A DNA stretch of 19,038 bases, taken from contig SKQX01000225.1 of the NCBI GenBank assembly GCA_007118795.1, forward strand, positions 1 to 19,038. The letters are read 5' to 3'. The number at the start of each line of letters is the position of its first letter. Position 1 is the stretch's first letter. The translations under genes and the position numbers were made by a program. Under the pieces are notes generated by a model that worked only from the letters and a program-made list of their open reading frames with translations, searched no databases and was not told where the DNA came from. Below, piece after piece: positions 1 to 5,652 of the stretch. This DNA comes from Thermoflexales bacterium (GTDB taxonomy: Bacteria; Chloroflexota; Anaerolineae; B4-G1).

Positions 1-644
1 GGATCCCACCCCGGATGCTGGCCCAGCGTGCCGCTCAACCGGGCCGCCCAGGGCTCCAAGCCGGGCGTGTAGAAGGCGTCCGCTGTGCCCCGCACCTGGA
101 AGAGGATCATGTTGAATCCGGCGCCCGCCGCGTTCGCCATCAGCGTCCTCACGTCAGCTTCGGTGCTGAAGTCCCAGCGGGTGACCCACAGCGCTCGCGC
201 CTCCAAGACCTCCTCGACAATCTCTGCTCTCGCCAAGAGCGGCAGGAACACAGTGTGATCTGGGCTGTCCCTCAACTGGATCGGCGGAGCCGGGGTGGGC
301 GAGGGAAACTCAGCCGGAGTGACCGGCGGCGGCTCAACCCTCCCGTCCGCGTACCCCTGCTCAAAGTACCAGGCCTCGTTCAGCCCTACCACCAGCGCAG
401 CCGAGAGCGAGTCGTCGGGCCCAACCGAACGCTCGAGGTCGCGCGACCCGGCGGGACCGTCAGGATCCTGCGCATTCTCAAAGTATCTGGCCCCTTCGCG
501 CCATGCCTCTATCCCAGGCTCCAGCGCATCCAGCTCGTCCGCCTCGGTTTGAGCAGCCCGCGGCCCCGCGGCGCTGCCGAGAAGGAGCTGGACGACAAGG
601 ACCAGTGTCACTGCCAGGAAAGGGCGACGGCCCATCCGCTTCAT
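1..644 (-). CDS. Secreted family 10-like glycosyl hydrolase (GHL10/DUF187), C-terminus cut by window edge
   Basis: The visible 214 residues begin with a signal peptide: basic MKRMGRR, a hydrophobic stretch at about 9-25, then Ala-rich sequence to about 31. A low-complexity region and a Pro/Thr linker (about 104-121) follow. From about residue 148 the sequence ALWVTRWDFSTEADV...GFNMILFQVRGTADAFY is the typical start of GHL10/DUF187 proteins (YngK-like), which have a TIM-barrel glycosidase-like fold. Members are thought to act on cell-wall or extracellular glycans, but most are uncharacterised. The gene runs off the window at base 1, so the catalytic barrel is mostly missing. The ATG at 644 overlaps the stop of the upstream small ORF (ATGA) and has GGAGGAG just ahead of it. 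The segment HTVFLPLLAR resembles a stretch often seen in Chloroflexota exported proteins. The domain call is from recognition of motifs, not a search. Confidence 0.8.
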   Translation of the reverse strand, partial: MKRMGRRPFLAVTLVLVVQLLLGSAAGPRAAQTEADELDALEPGIEAWREGARYFENAQDPDGPAGSRDLERSVGPDDSLSAALVVGLNEAWYFEQGYADGRVEPPPVTPAEFPSPTPAPPIQLRDSPDHTVFLPLLARAEIVEEVLEARALWVTRWDFSTEADVRTLMANAAGAGFNMILFQVRGTADAFYTPGLEPWAARLSGTLGQHPGWD

Positions 645-868
645 AGCTCCTCCTCCCGTTCCATGATCGCCTCCGCGTGAATAAGCAGGAGCTTGATCCG
701 CTCGGGCGGCCTCTCCCTCATCTCCAGGTAGGCCCGCAGCAGCTCGCTGTCCGTCATCGCCTCGAACCTTACATCGCCCCGGTCCCCCTCGGACATCCGC
801 TCGCTCTCACGGCCCGCGCAGCGGTTGCAAGCTGCGTCGGAGAAGGCTAACAGCCGCGTGCTCTCCAT
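641..868 (-). CDS. Small acidic protein of unknown function, coupled to the secreted glycosidase-like gene
   Basis: This 75-residue ORF is not a family I recognise. It contains a CNRC motif near residues 15-18 that could bind metal or form a disulfide. Its Glu/Arg-rich C-terminal half (SELLRAYLEMRERPPERIKLLLIHAEAIMEREEEL) is predicted to be helical. There is no signal peptide or membrane segment. The stop codon overlaps the start of the secreted GHL10-like gene by 4 nt (ATGA), which indicates translational coupling and is the main reason to believe it is real. A GGAGG lies about 12 nt before the ATG at 868, a little far. An internal Met at residue 25 is an alternative start and would lose the CxxC. 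A TACAAT hexamer at 907-912 (minus strand) could be the -10 box, but no convincing -35 was found. Confidence 0.55.
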   Translation of the reverse strand: MESTRLLAFSDAACNRCAGRESERMSEGDRGDVRFEAMTDSELLRAYLEMRERPPERIKLLLIHAEAIMEREEEL

Positions 869-1459
869 CGGTGTCGTTTACCTCCGTTGTAAGCCCCAGT
901 GCTGACATTGTAAGGATGGGGCTGTCCTAAGCCTGCAACTGCCGCTTTCCATTGGGTTCCGGCTCTCGCCCACCAGGTCTCCAGACCGTCGAACTTCGAC
1001 CCGGCGCATCCCGGATCTTTCCTATCCGACGATGGTCCGTCCCTTTGCTATGCAGGCGCCTATCGTGTCCCATCTCCGCTGCCACAGAGGCGGTCTTGTA
1101 CCAGTCGGTCTGGATCTGTTGGGCACCCCCATCATCGTCAGACATCCCCCCGGCCCAGCCCTCTCTGCATCAGGTGAACCGGGCTCACGTGGACATCGTG
1201 GGAGACCGGTAAGCACTCTTCGTCCCTTCGTTAGTCCGGACTGCTTCTCGAACGCGTCTCGCTTCCGGCGGCGCGACCTTCCTGCCTTACCAAGTCCCGA
1301 ATTCGGCGCAGGCTTCGCCGCCCGCGTGGCGGAAAGGCCACGAGACTTTACACATCCTCGGCACGCAGACTGCCAAAGAGCTGTCCGGGCAGGCCAGTTG
1401 AGTCCGGCGATTATAATGGAGCGACTTGATCCTGACAAGACTCCGTTGTCATCGTCTCC
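869..1459. other. Long intergenic region without a credible gene
   Basis: About 590 bp separate the minus-strand small ORF from the cupin promoter. All reading frames here give Pro/Arg/Ser-rich, low-complexity translations without recognisable folds, and no start has a good ribosome site. I looked for tRNA T-loops and for RNase P, tmRNA and SRP RNA signature sequences and found none. An isolated TATAAT at 1412-1417 has no -35 partner. The region may be decayed sequence or divergent promoter DNA. Confidence 0.5.
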
Positions 1460-1487
1460 TTGCGCGTGCTTGATGGCGGCGTATAAT
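1460..1487 (+). promoter_or_regulatory. Sigma70-type promoter of the cupin gene, giving a leaderless mRNA
   Basis: The -35 box TTGCGC (1460-1465) and a perfect -10 TATAAT (1482-1487) are separated by 16 bp. The cupin ATG at 1495 lies 7 bases after the -10 box, exactly where transcription should begin. There is no Shine-Dalgarno sequence between them, so the message is predicted to be leaderless. Confidence 0.65.
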
Positions 1488-1494
1488 CAAAGCG

Positions 1495-2163
1495 ATGTCA
1501 AAGCTCACTAGGTTCAGCGTCCCGGAGATCGCTGCAGGGTTGAATCAGCCCTTCTCGGTGGCCCACGTCGCCTATGTGGACGATCTGATGGTGGGCGTCT
1601 ACATCTGCGAGGGCGGGCTCCCCCAGCACAAGCACTTGGACGTCGATGAGCTCTTCTGGGTGTACGAAGGCGCCATGCATCTGGAGAGCGAGTACGGTGG
1701 TGTACACCTCGGGCCCGGGGATGTGACCGTGGTGCCGAAGGGGACTCAGCATCGGACCACGTCCGCCGGTGGCGCTACTGTGATCCTCCTCCGCTGCGGC
1801 TTCTTGCCGGACCGCAAGAACGGCAAGCGACGGCTATACGCAGTCGAGGAGCGGGGGCTCGCTCGGGTAAACCTGCCCGCCCGGGGGCAGGCGCTTGTGG
1901 CCCCTTTCTGCTTTGAGTCACTGACTCACGTCGAGGACTCGATCATCCAGATCGCCCGCGGAAGCGGACGTTGGCCCATGGAGCTCCCGGTGGCCCACGA
2001 CCGCATGCTCTACGTGGTTGGTGGGGGGCTAACGGTGCGGACTGTGCGGGCCAGGTTGCGCTTGGAACCGGGAGACTTCACGGTGGTACCTCGTGGCAGT
2101 TTCTATCATCTCTATACCGCCGAGAACAGCCTGCTCGTCCGCTTGACGCGTACCGCTCCCTGA
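1495..2163 (+). CDS. Two-domain cupin (bicupin) protein
   Basis: This 222-residue soluble protein has two beta-barrel cupin repeats. The first (about 30-100) has a textbook motif 1, H45-K-H47-L-D-V-D-E52 followed by G59. It also has motif 2, G75-x5-P81-x-G83-x2-H86, so the four usual metal ligands (two His, Glu, His) are present. The second repeat (about 130-215) keeps the fold signature GDFTVVPRGSFYH but lacks the HxH pair, so it is probably not a metal site. Cupins of this type act as small-molecule isomerases or dioxygenases, or as ligand sensors; the substrate cannot be read from the sequence. Its stop codon overlaps the start of the next gene (TGATG), so the two are almost certainly co-transcribed and coupled. 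The ATG is the predicted transcription start, and the next in-frame Met lies about 30 residues downstream. Confidence 0.85.
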   Translation: MSKLTRFSVPEIAAGLNQPFSVAHVAYVDDLMVGVYICEGGLPQHKHLDVDELFWVYEGAMHLESEYGGVHLGPGDVTVVPKGTQHRTTSAGGATVILLRCGFLPDRKNGKRRLYAVEERGLARVNLPARGQALVAPFCFESLTHVEDSIIQIARGSGRWPMELPVAHDRMLYVVGGGLTVRTVRARLRLEPGDFTVVPRGSFYHLYTAENSLLVRLTRTAP

Positions 2164-2957
2164 TGGGCGGCGTGACCGAGGACTTTTCCGGTGGACTATG
2201 TCGCCGCTGGCGGCGACACGTTAGAGGACAGGGATCGGTCGAGCAGACCGGTGGCGCCCTTCGCTTCATCAACGCGAGCACATCCTCAAGCCAGTATACC
2301 AACGCTCAGATCGACGACTATCAGCGTCTGTCTCGCCGTCGCTTCCCGTGGCACCCTCCGTTGCAGTTGACCGTCCGGGCCCGTTTTTCCCACGAGGAGG
2401 GGTCCCTCTCCGGCACCGCCGGGTTCGGCTTCTGGAATGACCCTTTCCTGATGACCCAGCGTCGGATACCAGCGCCGCCTCGTGCCATCTGGTTCTTCTA
2501 CAGCTCCGCGCCGTCTGACATCAAGCTCGACGTGAAAGCCCCGGGGCGCGGCTGGAAGGCCGCCACCATCGATGCCCTGCGACCCGCCGCCCTCCTGTTG
2601 GCGCCCTTGGCGGTGCCGGCGGCCCTGCTTATGAACGTCCCGTCTCTCTACCGGGTTCTCTGGCCTCCTGTTCAGCGGGCCCTTCACGTGCGGGAGTCGC
2701 TGGTAGCAGCTGCTATGACCGAGTGGCACACCTACCGCATCTGCTGGGGTGTTGAGCGGGCGACCTTCTCCGTGGATGGGGAGGGGGTGCTGGCCCACGC
2801 TCCGTCGCCCGGAGCCCCCCTGGGCTTCGTGATGTGGCTGGATAATCAGTATATGGTCGTCAAGCCGTGGGGGCGATTCCGTTGGGGACTGCTGGAGGAA
2901 CCGTCCCGCCAGTGGATGGAGGTAGAACGGCTCGTCATTGAGACCGGTCTGTCCTGA
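2163..2957 (+). CDS. ConA-like lectin/glucanase-fold protein of unknown function
   Basis: This is a 264-residue product when started at the ATG that overlaps the cupin stop (TGATG). The longer reading frame back to 1971 lies inside the cupin gene and is unlikely to be used. Strand-like segments such as LQLTVRARFSHEEG, GTAGFGFWNDP, WHTYRICWGVERATFSVDGEG and LGFVMWLDNQ are typical of the concanavalin A-like lectin/glucanase superfamily (LamG or family 16-like). There is no clear E-x-D-x-x-E catalytic motif, so a carbohydrate-binding or structural role is more likely than hydrolysis. A hydrophobic segment (about 141-159, Ala/Leu/Pro-rich) interrupts the fold and might be a membrane-touching insert. 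No signal peptide is present. Coupling to a bicupin suggests a joint role in handling a sugar-like ligand, which is inference only. Confidence 0.65.
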   Translation: MGGVTEDFSGGLCRRWRRHVRGQGSVEQTGGALRFINASTSSSQYTNAQIDDYQRLSRRRFPWHPPLQLTVRARFSHEEGSLSGTAGFGFWNDPFLMTQRRIPAPPRAIWFFYSSAPSDIKLDVKAPGRGWKAATIDALRPAALLLAPLAVPAALLMNVPSLYRVLWPPVQRALHVRESLVAAAMTEWHTYRICWGVERATFSVDGEGVLAHAPSPGAPLGFVMWLDNQYMVVKPWGRFRWGLLEEPSRQWMEVERLVIETGLS

Positions 2958-3141
2958 CGCCGGGACGAAGCGCAGCAACCCGCGAACTCCCGTCGTCTCC
3001 CGAGCGCGTCTGCCCGGTTCCCGACTGGTCACTGGCCGTCATCTAACGCCTATGTGCCCAGTCTCACTCCGACTTGCGGCTGCTCCACGCCACCGGCGAC
3101 CAATGCACTGACCAGTTCACGCTCCTCCTCAGCGGATAGGC

Positions 3142-3183
3142 AAACGGCGACCGCCGGGCCTGAAGGTAGACCCGGCCGTCGCC
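3142..3183 (-). terminator. Hairpin just after the AOR gene, probable terminator
   Basis: Arms 3146-3158 and 3171-3183 form a 13-bp GC-rich stem with one mismatch and a 12-nt loop. It starts 17 bp after the AOR stop codon. The tail on the minus strand (GTTTGCC) has only a short T run, so termination may be imperfect. It could also limit read-through from the convergent lectin-fold gene. Confidence 0.5.
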
Positions 3184-3200
3184 CTGCTGCGGAGGGGAAA

Positions 3201-4946
3201 CTATGCTTCTCCGAATACTGCGTCCAGCGTTTCGTCGGGCACGTCCCACGTCACGTCGTGCGGTGGGAGGGGCTCATACCTCATAAACTCCGGGACGCGG
3301 TCGTCGGCCGCGGTGAAGCCGGCCGCCCGGTTGAAGGCCAGCTCCTTGTCCAGAATCTCCTGACCGATGCGCGTCACGTCATCTCCGGTCCAGTCGGTCC
3401 CCAGCAGCCCGTTGCATTCCTCCACCAGACCCTCGAAGCCCTCGGCGATGTCGAGGATGGCGAAGGCGATGAACAGACAGTGGCCGCTCATGTCGATGAA
3501 GGCCGTCGTCTGCTGGAAGGCTCGCACTAGCTCTGCCTTGTCCACGTCGAACTGATCTACGTCGCCACCCACCGCCAGAATCTCGGGGGCGATGGTGTAG
3601 CCTGATGTATGGTCGGCTCCCATCGTGGAGATGGCGTATGTCATGCCAATGCCCTTGATGGCACGCGGCTCGTACGCCGGCATGCCCTGACCCTTCACGG
3701 TGGGCGAGCGCTCGTTGCCGAAGGCGTTCGCCGTGAAGTCCGTGCCCTGTCCCAGGATGTGGCCCAAGTGCGTGCCCTGGCGGATATCCTCGTCAAGCCA
3801 CTTAATCGCCGTCTCACCGTCGCCAAACTCGGCTAGGCCCGAGTCCATCGCTACGCCGATAACGTTCCCGGCCTCGATGGTGTCAATCCCCAGGTCGTTG
3901 CATAACCAGATCAGCTTACCGATCGTGTCTAGATCGCCGATGCCGCAGTTGGCTCCCAGCGACCATGTGGACTCGTACTCTATACAGGAGACCATCTCCT
4001 CGCCATCTTCGTCGAACCAGGTGTTGGAGCACTGGATCACGCACCCTGGACTGCAGGCATGGTTGTACAACTCCTCACCCAATCGCTCCTGGTTCCCCTC
4101 GAAAATGGCCTCACCGGAGGTGGCTGCGGCCTTCTCGAAACGGCCCTCACGGAAGTTGCGGGTGGGATAGCCACCGGCCTCGTTCACAATATTAACCAGC
4201 ACGGCCGTGCCGTAGGTGTTGAGACCTCCCTTCGGTTTAGTGATGTCGTGGCTGCGCAGGGCGTTTAGCATCTTCTTGCGCCCCTGGTCGAAGAGGTCCT
4301 TGTCGGCGATCTCTACCCCGGGCCCGTCGGTGTCGTCGACGATGATGAACTTGAGGCCCTTGCTGCCGGCCACGGCGCCCAGCCCCCCGCGCCCGGAGTA
4401 ACGGCTGGGCCGGTTCTCCCTATCGTTGAAGCAGAGCCCCGCCATAGTCATCTTCTTCTCGCCCGCCACACCGATAGTCATCATCCCTGCCCGATCTCCG
4501 AAGCGTTCGAAGATCGATGGCGCCATTTCGTAGAGGCTTCTACCCGCGTATTCATCGGCCTCGAAGAACTCGGCCCCGTCCTTGGTGACCTGCAGCCCCC
4601 ACCAACCCTCCTCCTTGGGGTGTCCCTCGACGACAACCGCCTTTATTCCCAACTTGGCGAGTTGCTGGCCCCATCCAGTCCCGGCGTTCGACTCCTTAAT
4701 CGTGCCGGTGAGGGGAGACTTCCCTCCCACGGACACGCGGGCTGTCGTGGGGGCCACGCTGCCCGTCAGAAGCCCCGGTGCGAACACCAACTTGTTGTTC
4801 GGCCCCAATGGGTGGCAGGTGGGATCCACCTCGTCGTAGAGTATAGTCGACGTGAGGCCGCGACCTGCGAGGTGCTGATACTTCTCAGGCACTTCTTCGA
4901 AGGTGGCGGTACGATCTGTCATGTTGACACGTAGAATTTCGGCCAC
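3201..4946 (-). CDS. aor: Aldehyde:ferredoxin oxidoreductase (tungstopterin enzyme, AOR family)
   Basis: This 581-residue protein is typical of the AOR family (about 600). The family oxidises aldehydes to carboxylates, or runs in reverse on acids, passing electrons to ferredoxin by a bis-pterin W (or Mo) cofactor and a 4Fe-4S cluster in the cytoplasm. Family signatures are NAGTGWGQQLAKLGIKAVVVEG (87-108) and RYSGRGGLGAVAGSKGLK (182-199), the pterin-contacting segment. The cluster ligands are C298-x3-C302-x3-C306, with the distant C490 in SGHC. The first spacing is x3 instead of the x2 of the Pyrococcus enzyme. I chose GTG 4946 because GGAGG sits 8 nt upstream and the protein then starts at AEILRVN, the usual N-terminus; the frame extends further upstream but without family similarity. 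It has its own promoter and structured leader and lies downstream of a MoaD-like gene. In an acetogenic setting it could interconvert acetate and acetaldehyde, but the substrate is not determined. Confidence 0.93.
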   Translation of the reverse strand: MAEILRVNMTDRTATFEEVPEKYQHLAGRGLTSTILYDEVDPTCHPLGPNNKLVFAPGLLTGSVAPTTARVSVGGKSPLTGTIKESNAGTGWGQQLAKLGIKAVVVEGHPKEEGWWGLQVTKDGAEFFEADEYAGRSLYEMAPSIFERFGDRAGMMTIGVAGEKKMTMAGLCFNDRENRPSRYSGRGGLGAVAGSKGLKFIIVDDTDGPGVEIADKDLFDQGRKKMLNALRSHDITKPKGGLNTYGTAVLVNIVNEAGGYPTRNFREGRFEKAAATSGEAIFEGNQERLGEELYNHACSPGCVIQCSNTWFDEDGEEMVSCIEYESTWSLGANCGIGDLDTIGKLIWLCNDLGIDTIEAGNVIGVAMDSGLAEFGDGETAIKWLDEDIRQGTHLGHILGQGTDFTANAFGNERSPTVKGQGMPAYEPRAIKGIGMTYAISTMGADHTSGYTIAPEILAVGGDVDQFDVDKAELVRAFQQTTAFIDMSGHCLFIAFAILDIAEGFEGLVEECNGLLGTDWTGDDVTRIGQEILDKELAFNRAAGFTAADDRVPEFMRYEPLPPHDVTWDVPDETLDAVFGEA

Positions 4947-4980
4947 TGTGGATACCTCCCTCTTTACTATGCAATCCGAC

Positions 4981-5041
4981 AAACAACAAAAGGAGGCCGC
5001 TTGAACGTGGCCCTTGGGCCAGGTCCAGGTCTGCCTCCTTT
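4981..5041 (-). terminator. Intrinsic terminator or attenuator in the AOR leader
   Basis: Arms 5033-5041 and 4989-4997 (AAAGGAGGC/GCCTCCTTT) form a perfect 9-bp stem. It encloses a second hairpin, TGGCCC/GGGCCA (5008-5021). On the minus strand it is followed by TTTTGTTGTTT, a U-rich tail. It lies about 35 bp before the AOR start and within the transcript from the 5153-5181 promoter, so it could act as a conditional attenuator. It could instead simply stop transcripts arriving from the mutS2 operon. Confidence 0.6.
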
Positions 5042-5078
5042 GCAATCATGGCGGGCGCAGGAATCGCTTCCTGAGCCT

Positions 5079-5100
5079 TATCGCTCATCGGTCCCTCTCG
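5079..5100 (-). repeat. Copy of the MoaD-like gene's start region (second copy at 5617-5642)
   Basis: The 12 bases at 5079-5090 and the 9 bases at 5092-5100 recur at 5617-5628 and 5634-5642. At 5617-5642 they form the start codon and ribosome site of the MoaD-like gene. At 5079-5100 they form an equivalent start (ATG at 5088) inside the AOR leader. The gap between the two identical blocks differs by 4 bases. Confidence 0.6.
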
Positions 5101-5152
5101 GGAACGCGATGAGTCGGAAGGTTATGGCACTGGTAATGTACAGGTTATCTCA

Positions 5153-5181
5153 ATTCTACACGACATAGATGGCTGTGTCAA
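5153..5181 (-). promoter_or_regulatory. Near-consensus sigma70-type promoter of the AOR gene
   Basis: On the minus strand a perfect -35 TTGACA (5181-5176) and a -10 TAGAAT (5158-5153, five of six) are separated by the optimal 17 bp. The predicted transcription start is near 5146. This makes AOR at least partly independent of the upstream cvpA-mutS2-moaD operon. Confidence 0.75.
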
Positions 5182-5215
5182 CCGTCGGCGGTGCGATTCC
5201 CAGCCTGCATATACG

Positions 5216-5626
5216 CTACTCATCGGGTTCGGTATAAGCGTGGTGAATGCCCCGATCCTTCCTCTCGCGGAACGAATCCCTCAGCGTCTCGTCCAGGCTG
5301 GCCCCAAAGCGATACTGGAACGGCCACATGCTGCGGCGATGGGAGATGCCCACCCGGTCCCCATCGTGGAGCTCGACGTCCCGGTCCGTATCCACTCCCG
5401 GCATCGCAGCCAGGTTCCCGTTGATGAACGTGATCCCCTTCTCCTCCGGCGGGAGTTTCAGGTGCTCTAAAAGGTCGGTCACCGTGCTTCCCTCTCGCAG
5501 GCGGAGATGGAGCTGGCCGTAGCTGGCCTCCACCCTACGATCCTGCACCAAGTCCTGGTCTATCTCCTTCCCATAGCGGGAAACAGGTCCATATAACCAG
5601 ACCTCGACGGTCATTCTATCGCTCAT
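5216..5626 (-). CDS. MoaD/ThiS-like beta-grasp protein with a C-terminal extension, AOR-associated
   Basis: This 136-residue protein has a ubiquitin-like beta-grasp domain at about 5-96: VEVWLYGPVSRYG, then LREGSTVTDLLEHLKLP, TFINGNLA and VELHDGDRVGI. Canonical MoaD and ThiS end in a Gly-Gly tail that carries the sulfur for molybdopterin or thiazole synthesis. Here the domain does not end in GG. Instead about 40 residues follow, beginning RRSMWPFQYRFGAS and ending in a charged helix. Proteins of this sort are often found beside AOR-family genes, and the AOR lies directly downstream here. A role in tungstopterin supply, or as a small partner of AOR, is inferred. A sulfur-carrier role would require cleavage or a different chemistry. 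The ATG at 5626 has GGGAG 6 nt upstream, and the gene follows mutS2 by 26 bp, so it is probably in that operon. Confidence 0.75.
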   Translation of the reverse strand: MSDRMTVEVWLYGPVSRYGKEIDQDLVQDRRVEASYGQLHLRLREGSTVTDLLEHLKLPPEEKGITFINGNLAAMPGVDTDRDVELHDGDRVGISHRRSMWPFQYRFGASLDETLRDSFRERKDRGIHHAYTEPDE

Positions 5627-5652
5627 CGCGTGCTCCCTCTCGAAGAGATCAT

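Larger units (their letters stand above)
4947..5146 (-). promoter_or_regulatory. Structured 5' leader of AOR mRNA, candidate cis-regulatory RNA
   Basis: The promoter at 5153-5181 predicts a leader of about 200 nt ahead of the AOR GTG. On the RNA strand it holds, in order: a hairpin (5113-5084) with 7-bp outer stem CTCATCG/CGATGAG and inner TCCC-GAGA-GGGA, a GNRA-type tetraloop; an overlapping TGAGC/GCTCA hairpin (5087-5072); CAGGAA/TTCCTG (5073-5058); and a large stem-loop with a T-rich tail. The first two share bases 5084-5087, so they exclude each other, as expected for a switch. Known Moco/Tuco riboswitches precede related genes, but I cannot match this leader to that consensus by eye. A 67-codon ORF starting at 5088 runs through the leader into AOR; it could be a leader peptide or chance. 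Confidence 0.5.

Noticed and set aside
15..680. Plus-strand frame of 221 codons opposite the GHL10-like gene
   Set aside because: The translation is Arg/Pro-rich and low in complexity. The minus strand encodes a clear signal peptide and GHL10 start, so this is an antisense shadow.
1412..1417. Second TATAAT upstream of the cupin gene
   Set aside because: No -35 element lies at a usable distance, and the pair at 1460-1487 explains the gene better.
1022..1511. Overlapping ORFs of 138 and 159 codons on opposite strands in the long gap
   Set aside because: Both translations are low-complexity Arg/Ser/Pro sequence without family resemblance. The plus ORF runs into the cupin gene in another frame.
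1971..2162. Upstream extension of the ConA-fold gene inside the cupin gene
   Set aside because: It overlaps the cupin coding sequence out of frame. The TGATG junction at 2161-2165 gives a natural coupled start.
4947..5045. N-terminal extension of AOR up to 5045
   Set aside because: The extra residues do not resemble the AOR family and run through the terminator hairpin. The GTG at 4946 has a good ribosome site.
4885..5088. 67-codon ORF in the AOR leader
   Set aside because: It overlaps the AOR start by about 60 bp and has no recognisable fold. Kept only as a possible leader peptide in the leader entry.
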